Shown piece by piece: positions 19,574 to 26,872 of a stretch of 64,000 nt of DNA. The DNA is from Chitinophagales bacterium (GTDB taxonomy: Bacteria; Bacteroidota; Bacteroidia; Chitinophagales; Chitinophagaceae): the NCBI GenBank assembly GCA_017303855.1, contig JAFLBL010000007.1:184384-248383 (forward strand). The letters are read 5' to 3'. Numbering within the stretch: position 1 is the stretch's first letter; the number at the start of each line of letters is the position of its first letter. The notes below the pieces were generated by a model, which was given only the letters and a program-made list of their open reading frames with translations, did no database searches and had not been told where the DNA came from. Both the position numbers and the translations under genes were made by a program.

Positions 19574-19633
19574 AACCTAAAACTCACTGATTATGGAACT
19601 ACAAACAACAAATCCGAATTGCCTTATTGTAAC
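19574..19633 (+). repeat. Relic of recurrent downstream gene start (copy 4)
   Basis: CCTAAAACTCACTGATTATGG followed by codons for MELQTTNPNCL matches 13,505-13,560, then breaks off at the CCCTCCGGCCAA motif that also borders the IS66 relics. Confidence 0.6.
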
Positions 19634-19654
19634 CCTCCGGCCAACAACATCATT

Positions 19655-19902
19655 CCGTAGTAAATTATTTTTCGTACCGGTGCGGTAAAAGTTCAGTTAT
19701 CCGGTTGACAGGGTGATCGGCGATGACGCGTAAAACTTCTTTTAGCCAGGTGTAAGGTTCGATACCATGCTTCTTACAGGTAGCAAGCAGCGAGTACAGC
19801 ATACCGCTTCGTTTCGCTTCTTAGTGACTACCGGCGAATAAATAATTTTTTCACCCAGGACCACACGGTGGATGCTGTTTTCAACTGGATCGTTGTCGAA
19901 AC
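19655..19902 (-). pseudogene. IS66-family transposase (TnpC) C-terminal relic, second copy
   Basis: On the minus strand: FDNDPVENSIHRVVLG, a broken NYLFAG-like part, then MLYSLLATCKKHGIEPYTWLKEVL and RVIADHPVNRITELLPHRYEK with a stop at about 19,660. These match the end of IS66 transposases, with frameshifts between blocks. It lies in the same position relative to the cassette joint as the relic at 6800. Confidence 0.75.
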
Positions 19903-19929
19903 TTCGAATAATAATGGTGTATACAATGC

Positions 19930-20159
19930 GTAAACCACCACAGCAGACGGAACAAGAACAGTACCTGCTTTAAGTACTATTCCTGTTATCATCAATCCGA
20001 AAATGGGTATATTTATATGTGAGTAAGTAATAATAGTGCGATTGGCGTTCTCGACTCTTGGAGGGTCAGATCTTTGATAATCTGCAGGCCTGTCCCGACT
20101 ACCCGGGGACCGGTACTTGAGGAGATACCTGCCGGCCGGCGGGTTATTATCCGTTCGGG
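19930..20159 (+). pseudogene. Decayed rhs segment leading into cassette 7
   Basis: Keeps TVPALSTIPVIINPK and a YIYM motif, then a stop-rich form of the VSNES region. Diverged palindromes lie at 20,050-20,069 and 20,128-20,143. It parallels 22,060-22,257 before cassette 8 closely, including the CTCGACTCTTGGAGGG insertion, so cassettes 7 and 8 share a recent common flank. Confidence 0.5.
20050..20143. repeat. Palindromic insertions in cassette 7 (diverged P1-P3)
   Basis: P1 site holds a 20-bp variant (CTCGACTCTTGGAGGGTCAG, 20,050-20,069). P2 is shortened and merges with an accggtac segment. P3 is a 16-bp form, CCTGCCGGCCGGCGGG (20,128-20,143). Confidence 0.6.
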
Positions 20160-21041
20160 TTGATAATGTCCGGCCTCTCCTCCAAAGCTCTGGCCTTCGG
20201 CAGCCCGGAAAACAAACTGAAGTACAACGGCAAAGAGGAACAGCGAAATGAATTCAGTGACGGCAGCGGAATGGAATGGATGGATTATGGGGCGAGGATG
20301 TATGATGCGCAGGTGGGGAGATGGGGTGTGATTGATTTATTGAGTGAAAAGTATATTTCATACTCTCCTTTTACATATTGTATTAACAATACTGTGAATT
20401 ATATAGACTTTGATGGTAATGAAATAGGTAATCCAAACAGCCCGGATACAAAGAGAATACAAGAGGTTATGAGCAAATCATCTGTAAGTAAGATTCTTTG
20501 GGAAAAAATGGCAGATGATAAAACTCAAAAAATACATTTTTACATTGAAAGCTCTAAATCGACCAGTAAGTTTACTAAGACAATGGGCACAGCTGGTGCT
20601 GAGACTACTACTTTAAATGATTATAACTATCGGAGTAAGAATGGAAAGCATAATCCGAATACTGAAAAGGTGGCATTTGAGTTTGATCAGGAAAGTGGCA
20701 ATAATTATAAATCTAGTGAATGGGATAATGCTGCAATTGTAGTAAATGATGAAAATAGAATCAGTGTAGTTTCGAAACTCGGCAAAGCTGGAATATCGAC
20801 AGACGGTTATTCAATTGAGGAAACCAATGAAATTGTTTATTTGTATTTGCTGACTCATGAGGCAACACATACCACACTACAGTCCACATATAACAATAGA
20901 GATGTTAAGAAAGGACCTGATGGAAAGTATGTGCAAACATCATCAGTTATTCCTCACGACCAGAGGGAAGAAGAAATTGATGCGGACAAAATGGCATTAT
21001 CAGCGGCACAAGAATATGATGCCAACAGAAAGAGGAATTGA
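20160..21041 (+). CDS. Orphan RHS core plus HEATH zincin-like tip (cassette 7)
   Basis: The frame starts in the core ([18 protein letters not shown]) and the core ends with a diverged IDFDGNEIG. The tip contains LLTHEATHTTL, a complete HExxH with His233, Glu234 and His237, and a later DQREEEIDADKMAL segment whose acidic residues could act as third ligand. This zincin is unrelated by eye to those in cassettes 2 and 9. No signal peptide and no clear ribosome binding site. A lipoprotein partner follows after 23 bases. Confidence 0.65.
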   Translation: MIMSGLSSKALAFGSPENKLKYNGKEEQRNEFSDGSGMEWMDYGARMYDAQVGRWGVIDLLSEKYISYSPFTYCINNTVNYIDFDGNEIGNPNSPDTKRIQEVMSKSSVSKILWEKMADDKTQKIHFYIESSKSTSKFTKTMGTAGAETTTLNDYNYRSKNGKHNPNTEKVAFEFDQESGNNYKSSEWDNAAIVVNDENRISVVSKLGKAGISTDGYSIEETNEIVYLYLLTHEATHTTLQSTYNNRDVKKGPDGKYVQTSSVIPHDQREEEIDADKMALSAAQEYDANRKRN

Positions 21042-21064
21042 ATTAATTATGTTAATCCTTTAAA

Positions 21065-21466
21065 ATGAAGATCTACATTTCTTTTATCCTGTTAGTAGCA
21101 TTATTGACTTCTTGTTATTGTAGAAAGTTTACAGGACTGTCACCCCTTGAAAATGCCTTTACGGATAGTAGAGATAGAGATGATGAAAAATATGGAATGT
21201 ATAATGCTCATTGGGTTTATTTATATTCAAAATATGACAAAGTAAAAAGTATAAATGAAGGTACGGTAGTCGCGGTTTATAATCTGGGCGACATGTATTC
21301 TGTGGTTGTAAAATCAGATTCTTGCCAATATGTTTATCATAATATGAGGAAAGTAGTCGTAAGCAAGGGTCAACCTGTTATATATTCGAGTCTAATTGGC
21401 TATGCGAACACAAAGGGCAAAAAGTATCTGTTGAAGTTTGAGGACAATTGTAAAGTGTTTAGATAA
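21065..21466 (+). CDS. Lipoprotein partner of cassette 7 with M23-like fold pattern
   Basis: A 133-residue protein with lipobox LLTSC (Cys17). The mature part, NEGTVVAVYNLGDMYSVVVKSD then YVYHNMRKVVVSKGQPVIYSSLIGYANTKG, follows the strand pattern of the M23/lipoyl-like beta fold (Y-H-M, V--GQ-V, IGY), but lacks the Hx3D and HxH zinc residues of M23 peptidases. It may be a non-catalytic M23-like binding module. Immunity role inferred from position behind the zincin tip. Confidence 0.55.
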   Translation: MKIYISFILLVALLTSCYCRKFTGLSPLENAFTDSRDRDDEKYGMYNAHWVYLYSKYDKVKSINEGTVVAVYNLGDMYSVVVKSDSCQYVYHNMRKVVVSKGQPVIYSSLIGYANTKGKKYLLKFEDNCKVFR

Positions 21467-21583
21467 TAAAGCTATAGTGTGATTATTTTTATTGAACATA
21501 TAATACTCACTATTACAGTATCCCTCCGGCCAAGTACATATTCCCCCGTTCACTTTGTCCCCATACTTTAGCTGCAAAAAGTT

Positions 21584-21743
21584 ATGGGAGAAAATTTATC
21601 AATCAAGAGCCGGAAGTTCCGCAGCAAAGATGAGATTTTTTGCACTAATTGGCCAGCAGCAACAGAGCGGCTTATCGGTAAAGGCTTTTTGCAAGTCGAA
21701 CCAGCTGTCAGATGGTAGCTTTAACAACTGGGTAAGACTATAA
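21584..21743 (+). pseudogene. IS66 accessory orfA (TnpA-like) relic
   Basis: Two frames together read NLSIKSRKFRSKDEI and then FFALIGQQQQSGLSVKAFCKS with NQLSDGSFNNW, the N-terminal pattern of the IS66 orfA protein, joined by a frameshift near 21,630. The sequence ends after the NW motif. With the transposase relics at 6800 and 19,655 this shows former IS66 activity in the spacers. Confidence 0.65.
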
Positions 21744-21779
21744 TACGCCCCATCTGTAAGACTCGCCAGTTAGTAGTTG

Positions 21780-21920
21780 TCAAAAATTATTCTTCAATTC
21801 TTCCTTATATCCGGAATACGCATGTAATTGCTTATACCGGGGCGGGACGCCCCCGCTGAGCGCATAGACAATCATTCCGACCGTCGCCACAGGCGACAGT
21901 ATACCCGGCAGGAGTGCAAC
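21780..21920. repeat. Inter-cassette junction repeat, copy 3 (partial), with minus-strand relic
   Basis: Minus strand 21,780-21,838 reads PRYKQLHAYSGYKEEL, related to the relic at 9482. It is followed on + by GGGGCGGGACGCCCCCGC and a gtcgcc-aca-ggcgac hairpin as at 7276. The GTACGA repeats are missing here and a GCCGGGT-rich stretch replaces them. Confidence 0.5.
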
Positions 21921-21984
21921 TCCGCCGGGTCAGTTGCAGGGTGGAGGCCGGCGAAATGCAATCCTTCATATTTCGTTCCCTCCG

Positions 21985-22273
21985 GGGCTCTTGACGCGAA
22001 ATTTCGATCCCAACCTGGCAACTGATTTGTACGAAATTCGGCGCTTAGAATGTAAGACAGACGGAACAAGAAAATCATAATACACTTGTACTTTTCCTGT
22101 TATCATCATTCCGAAAAACGGTATATTTATATGTGAATAAGTAATACTAGTGCGATTGGCGTGCTCGACTCTTGGAGGGCTGGTTCTTTGAAAATCTGCA
22201 GGCTTGTCCCGACTAACCGGGGACCGGTACTTGAGAAGACTCCTGCCTGCCGGCAGGTTATTATCCGTTCGGG
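21985..22273 (+). pseudogene. Decayed rhs segment leading into cassette 8
   Basis: From CTCTTGACGCGAAATTTCG the DNA parallels 13,786 and 17,720, retains PVIIIPKN-YIYM remnants with stops, and ends in a P3 palindrome right before TTATTATCCG of the core. No translatable link to the core remains. Confidence 0.5.
22164..22257. repeat. Palindromic insertions in cassette 8
   Basis: P1 variant of 20 bp at 22,164-22,183 (CTCGACTCTTGGAGGGCTGG), a shortened P2 near 22,201-22,225, and a 16-bp P3 (CCTGCCTGCCGGCAGG) at 22,242-22,257. Confidence 0.65.
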
Positions 22274-23287
22274 TTGATGATGTCCGGCCTCTCCTCTAAA
22301 GCCCTGGCCTTCGGCAGCCCTGAAAACAAACTGAAATATAACGGCAAGGAAGAACAAAAAGCCGAGTTCAGCGATGGCAGCGGACTGGAGTGGATGGATT
22401 ACGGGGCGAAGATGTATGATGGGCAGGTGGGAAGGTGGAGCGTGGTGGATCCATTGGTTGAACAGATGAAAAGTCAATCTCCATATAATTATGTGTTTAA
22501 TAATCCTCTTCGGTTTATTGACCCGGACGGGAGAAGTGCAGAAGATGCAACGTATGAAGCACTAAAGAGAAGACAGGCCATGTTTGGACGCGAAGATGAC
22601 GAAGAAGGAGAAGATCCTCAAGATCCTGAAAAAGGAAGAAAAAGCAAAGGGCAGATACAAAACGCGAATAATAATAATATTATAACACCTAAAGTGGCGA
22701 TTTCAAGTGACGCTTCAAAAAAATCAAAATCAGCGTCAAATGTATTTCCTTTTTTAACATTATTAGTAGGTCAAGTTGATCAAAGCTATGGCGCTTGGGA
22801 ATCAACCTATAATCATAATATATATGTTACGACTAAAGGGAAAACTCGGCCATTGCCAACAAAAGCACCTATTTCAGTTCAGGCCCAAAAATATATATTA
22901 AAATCAAACATAATTAAAAGTGCTGGATTTAGCCTTGGCGTAACAAATACGCTATTGTCAGGGTATCAAGTTGCCAATCAAATTCAAGTTGGGGGTATTG
23001 AAAATGTAAATATACTTGATGCTGCCAGTTTAACTGTTGGAACTACGGGTGTAATCAGTAATGGCCTTTCGCTGTCGGGGTATGGCAATTCAGCAGTTTT
23101 CGCAGTATCAAAATTTTCAATGGGAGCGGGATTTGCCATTTCGTCAATTCAAATTTGGGCAGAATTCCATAAAAAATGTGCCGATTTGGAAAATATTGTC
23201 CCCACATATGGAAATGCAGAGAATGATATTCATATGCAAAATCTATATGATATTGGGATTACAAAATGGACAGATTATTTTAAATAA
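22274..23287 (+). CDS. Orphan RHS core plus hydrophobic Gly/Ser-rich tip (cassette 8)
   Basis: The core begins at [12 protein letters not shown] and ends [11 protein letters not shown] charged linker ([19 protein letters not shown]) is followed by about 190 residues with several hydrophobic Gly/Ser/Ala segments ([52 protein letters not shown]) and a C-terminus WTDYFK. No enzymatic motif. With cassettes 3 and 5 it forms a group of hydrophobic tips followed by TM partners. The first 120 bases of its core are almost identical to cassette 6. Confidence 0.6.
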   Translation: MMMSGLSSKALAFGSPENKLKYNGKEEQKAEFSDGSGLEWMDYGAKMYDGQVGRWSVVDPLVEQMKSQSPYNYVFNNPLRFIDPDGRSAEDATYEALKRRQAMFGREDDEEGEDPQDPEKGRKSKGQIQNANNNNIITPKVAISSDASKKSKSASNVFPFLTLLVGQVDQSYGAWESTYNHNIYVTTKGKTRPLPTKAPISVQAQKYILKSNIIKSAGFSLGVTNTLLSGYQVANQIQVGGIENVNILDAASLTVGTTGVISNGLSLSGYGNSAVFAVSKFSMGAGFAISSIQIWAEFHKKCADLENIVPTYGNAENDIHMQNLYDIGITKWTDYFK

Positions 23288-23304
23288 AACAAATAATTCT
23301 AACC

Positions 23305-23721
23305 ATGATTAGATTATATTATAGAATTTGGGCAAACTGCATTTATAGGATAAAGTCTCAACCAGCCAATATGAAAACATGGAAGGTGGGCAGTATGATA
23401 CTTATGACACTTGCAATGTCAATGAACATGCTACTGTTGCTTACTATACTTCAGCGGTATGTTTTGCATATGTATTTTTATAAATTTGATGTGCCTGAAA
23501 TGTCAACTTATGTGAACAATGTTTTGCTTTTTATTACCTTGTATGTTTTTCCTTGTTTTATGGTAAATTATTTTTTAATTTTTAGAAATGACAGATATAA
23601 ATTACTTTTGAAAATTCATCATAGTGAAACTGATAATCTTTTCATAACATACTTTGTGATATCTATGGCGCTCCCGGTTATTCTTTTGTGGACTGGTATT
23701 ATAATCAGTAAAGTTGGGTAA
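23305..23721 (+). CDS. Multi-TM partner of cassette 8
   Basis: A 138-residue protein with hydrophobic segments near residues 27-50, 70-92 and 112-135, and an aromatic/basic N-terminus (LYYRIWANCIYRIK). It shares the layout of the partners at 12,963 and 16,970, and like them follows a hydrophobic RHS tip at short distance (17 bases). Candidate immunity membrane protein. Confidence 0.65.
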   Translation: MIRLYYRIWANCIYRIKSQPANMKTWKVGSMILMTLAMSMNMLLLLTILQRYVLHMYFYKFDVPEMSTYVNNVLLFITLYVFPCFMVNYFLIFRNDRYKLLLKIHHSETDNLFITYFVISMALPVILLWTGIIISKVG

Positions 23722-23816
23722 TGAAAGAAAGTGTAGTTTGATACTAAATTCGTGTGGATGTGGTGTTTTTCAATATTCGGGCTATTATAAACACCCCAAT
23801 ATAATACTTCCCATAT

Positions 23817-24140
23817 TTAGGAGTAACCGGATTGTTTGTTTTGAGAGTGTTTTAAATTAGTGATAAAAAATTGTGATCCTCTCAGCATTTCATAATCAGC
23901 CGGATATTTAGTAAAAATTAGATTCTCTTCCAATTCCTGATAATATCCAGAATAAGTGAGTACTTGCCAAAAGCGGGGTGGAACGTCCCCGCAGAGCAAA
24001 TGATCAGTCATTCTACATGTCGCCACAGACGACAATATACCCGGTAGGAGGGCAACTCAAGTACGAGGTAAGAGGTTCGACGTACGTCGCTTCGTATGAA
24101 ACGCCACTACTGTCATCACACGTCCCACATCTCACATCTG
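23817..24140. repeat. Minus-strand relic and junction repeat, copy 4
   Basis: Minus strand 23,817-23,970 reads PPRFWQVLTYSGYYQELE and continues about 35 residues to a stop, related to 9482 and 21,780. On + it is followed by GCGGGGTGGAACGTCCCCGC, a gtcgcc-aca-gacgac hairpin and GTACGAGGTAAG-type repeats, as in copies 1 and 2. After that come remnants of the EARITNGN rhs region. Confidence 0.5.
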
Positions 24141-24263
24141 GAAAAGCATGAGGTAAGTTTAACCAATGCAAACTATACGACGGATGGAATTCAAATTCCT
24201 GCCGTTACGAAAAGTGGATATTTGTATATTTATACCAGTAATGAGTAGGCAAATATCGACGTG

Positions 24264-24387
24264 CCTGCCAACCGGCAGGCTGGTTCTTTGACAACCTGTA
24301 AACCTGTCCCGACCACCCGGTACGTCGGAATAACGCATAACTGTGGGGCCATTTTGGAAGAGACGCACCTGCCTGCCAGCCGGCGGG
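24264..24387. repeat. Three palindromic insertions (P1, P2, P3) in cassette 9
   Basis: P1 24,264-24,283 (20 bp), P2 24,303-24,330 (28 bp) and P3 24,368-24,387 (20 bp), at the same sites and with the same lengths as in cassette 4. The rhs frame upstream also carries a TAG in the NES-ANI region. Confidence 0.75.
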
Positions 24388-24403
24388 TTATTATCCGTTC
24401 GGG

Positions 24404-25363
24404 TTGATAATGTCCGGCCTCTCCTCCAAAGCCCTGGCCTTCGGCAGCCCTGAAAACAAACTGAAGTACAACGGTAAGGAAGAACAAAAAGCCGAATTCA
24501 GCGATGGCAGTGGGCTGGAGTGGATGGATTATGGGGCGAGGATGTATGATGGGCAGATTGGGAGGTTTTTTGCACAGGATAGGTTTGCTGAAAAGTACCT
24601 TTGTTCAAGTCCTTATCAGTATGCTTTAAACAATCCAATTGTCTTTATTGATATAAATGGTGATTCTGTTAATGTTGCACATTTGCGAGACAATAATCAG
24701 AAAGCAAACGATGCTCTTATAGCAGACCTTCAGGCTAAAACAGGTCTCTCACTTTCAGTAGATGATGCTGGAAATGTAAGCTATACCAAAGGCGATGATG
24801 GTAAAGCAATAGTTGCAACTAATGCAAAGGGGAAAAGTGTTGGCAGCAAATCTGCGAGAAAAGAACTAACAAAGATTCTTGACCATTCGACAATGATTAC
24901 TGTTAAAGATAATCCTAGTGGCGCAACTAGTGTTGAATTAGATGAAAACGGTAATTTTACTAATACAATTTTAATAAATAGTATTGAAATTCAAAGCAGC
25001 ATTGATAAAACTTCAAAGGATTTGAATTCTACGACATACGGCTATGCTTTGACATTTTTTCATGAGAGGGGTCATACGTTATATGCTGGCGGTAATCTTG
25101 ATTGGTACTCAAATGTGGAGAACTCTACTGGAGTTTCACCAGGACCCAATGAGATACTTACTAATAAAATAAGAAGGGAGATGGGAAAGGATTATGGACA
25201 ACGAGTAATTTATGATGTTAAAGGTGTTACTAACAGTAGTGGAGTTTGGAATCAATATTTGCCGTTTAGTAATAAAGCTTTGGAGGCTTTAAATTCTGGA
25301 AAAATCCCGACCGGGCAATATGTTATTATAATTCCATTACCTGACCTTCTTAAAAAACAATAA
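24404..25363 (+). CDS. Orphan RHS core plus HERGH zincin-like tip (cassette 9)
   Basis: The frame starts in the core, which ends with a diverged IDINGDSVN. The tip has [15 protein letters not shown] (His220, Glu221, His224), then [12 protein letters not shown]. It is a paralogue of the cassette 2 tip: the segments before the motif ([31 protein letters not shown]) correspond part by part. Three palindromes separate it from upstream rhs DNA. An exported partner starts 2 bases after the stop and is a paralogue of the cassette 2 partner. Confidence 0.7.
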   Translation: MIMSGLSSKALAFGSPENKLKYNGKEEQKAEFSDGSGLEWMDYGARMYDGQIGRFFAQDRFAEKYLCSSPYQYALNNPIVFIDINGDSVNVAHLRDNNQKANDALIADLQAKTGLSLSVDDAGNVSYTKGDDGKAIVATNAKGKSVGSKSARKELTKILDHSTMITVKDNPSGATSVELDENGNFTNTILINSIEIQSSIDKTSKDLNSTTYGYALTFFHERGHTLYAGGNLDWYSNVENSTGVSPGPNEILTNKIRREMGKDYGQRVIYDVKGVTNSSGVWNQYLPFSNKALEALNSGKIPTGQYVIIIPLPDLLKKQ

Positions 25364-25365
25364 AC

Positions 25366-25911
25366 ATGCGTTACTTGAATAAGCTACTATTCTACATACT
25401 CCTTTTTTCAATTTTCCATGAAGCCAATGCGCAGCAAGATGAAGGGTGTAAGTATTTGGCAGTCGTTTCATATATCCGAACTAACTATGCAGTTAATGAT
25501 AAGATAAAGCTATTTTTTCCTCACGCAGCAAAAAAGAAACAGCTTTTTGTAGAGGTTGGCTTATATGAAAAAATCAGTTTTTTAAATATCTCAGGTTTTG
25601 AAGTAAGATTAAAAGAGAAGAAATATATTTTGGATGAAAAAATTATAACTAATCCCAACTTATATTATGATAAGTATTATTTTACCCCTTATATCTCCAG
25701 TTTTTTAGAACAGGTAAAATGGCAAAGTGAATCAAAGCTTTTTTTATCTTTTTCCAAGCCAATAGATAATTATTTGATTGCAGAAATAACTGATTTTAAT
25801 CCCGGAAAATATGGTGGTAGTAAGTTTGGAAAAGGAATGAAAATGTTTATTAAATTTAACACCATGGGGTTGGTAGAAGACATATTGTACACGGGTGCAA
25901 TCTTCAACTAG
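25366..25911 (+). CDS. Exported partner of the zincin cassette 9
   Basis: A 181-residue protein with signal peptide (LLFYILLFSIFHEANAQQ) and the same blocks as the protein at 10,945: GCKYLAVVSYIRTN, LYYDKYYFTPY, SKLFLSFSKPI, MKMFIKFNTMG. The pairing of two related partners with two related HExGHT tips is the strongest internal evidence for toxin-immunity pairs in this locus. Confidence 0.65.
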   Translation: MRYLNKLLFYILLFSIFHEANAQQDEGCKYLAVVSYIRTNYAVNDKIKLFFPHAAKKKQLFVEVGLYEKISFLNISGFEVRLKEKKYILDEKIITNPNLYYDKYYFTPYISSFLEQVKWQSESKLFLSFSKPIDNYLIAEITDFNPGKYGGSKFGKGMKMFIKFNTMGLVEDILYTGAIFN

Positions 25912-26139
25912 TCTGCTAGGTAGTGGGCCATTTGCCGCCTGACTTGATGTTGATATTCAAAACTTTCCACAATTTGAAAAAAACATGATTGTTGGCCCAA
26001 TTGGCAAGGCCGAAGAAGTTGTCAAAGATGAAGGAGCAAGAACAGCCAGAGTGGTTTCCCAAATACACTTTTGCCCGGTTGAGTTTACTCCCATTGCATA
26101 GTTGTAAAAAGTATGGGTGAATATTTAGCACAGAAGATT

Positions 26140-26250
26140 CGTAAATTCCGCAAGACGCCCCATGTGACAGCATACCCGGCAGGAAGGCAACTCAACTACG
26201 AAGTGAAAGGCACGAGGTACAAAGGACGGCGCTTCGTACTTCACTCATAT
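26140..26250. repeat. Inter-cassette junction repeat, copy 5 (right end of the array)
   Basis: CCGCAAGACGCCCCATGTGACAG and the ACCCGGCAGGAAGGCAACTC stretch match the copy near 9655, followed by GTACAAAGGACG-like units and a CTTCGTACTTCAC end. No rhs core follows, so this is where the cassette array stops. Confidence 0.5.
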
Positions 26251-26284
26251 ACATTACAGGAAAAAGAACCAAGATACCAAGACG

Positions 26285-26640
26285 CCAAGACGCCGGCCTC
26301 CGGGGTCCGCGGGGGGGTGGCTCCTATTGAGAGAATATCGTGAACCGGTGCATTTTTCAACTTTCATATGGCGAGACCCCGGAGGGAACGAATCCTTCTA
26401 TGATGCATTGCGTTCGCAGGCCTCCGGGGTCCGCGGCAGGATACTACTATTGAAAGAATATCATGAACCAGTGCATTTTTCAACTTTCTTATGGCGAGAC
26501 CCCGGAGGGAACGATACCTTATAAGAAGCATTGCGTTCGCCGGCCTCCGGGGTCCGCGGCGAGTGACTGCTATTGAGAAAATATCGTGAATCGGTGATTT
26601 TTTCAACTTTCGTATGGCGAGACTCAGGAGGGAACGAAAT
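26285..26640. repeat. Three-copy ~124-bp tandem repeat
   Basis: The 18-mer GGCCTCCGGGGTCCGCGG starts at 26,295, 26,419 and 26,542. Each copy continues with CTATTGA-AGAATATC, a CATTTTTCAACTTTC stretch, and GGCGAGACCCCGGAGGGAACGA or a close variant. Parts of this unit also occur inverted near 21,965 (TTTCGTTCCCTCCGGGG). No gene spans it. From 26,640 a different short repeat (GTCGGGAGTC-like) follows to about 26,671. Confidence 0.8.
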
Positions 26641-26872
26641 AGTCGGGAGTCGGTAGTCAGGAGTCGGGAGAAATCTTTTTTGCCTTACCGGCCAGCTGGA
26701 GGAACTTGCCAGCATCCTGACTGTAAGACACAGATACCGTGCATGAACAATCTTTTTAAAGAATTGGATATTAGGCACGGTAATAGAAATAAATCTATAT
26801 AAAACTACCACCCCAATTGGGCCTGAATATGTGGAGTATTACAGGGCAACAACGGATGCTGTTGACTACTAA

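Noticed and set aside
26285..26640. CRISPR-like regular spacing of an 18-mer
   Set aside because: The intervening DNA is itself repeated, so this is a tandem repeat, and no cas genes are present.
26361..26811. Overlapping plus and minus frames over the 124-bp repeats
   Set aside because: They only translate the repeat in several frames and have no homology.
6845..26870. Site-specific invertase or DGR driving tip switching
   Set aside because: No recombinase, reverse transcriptase or template/variable repeat pair was found; homologous recombination through the core is the simpler explanation.
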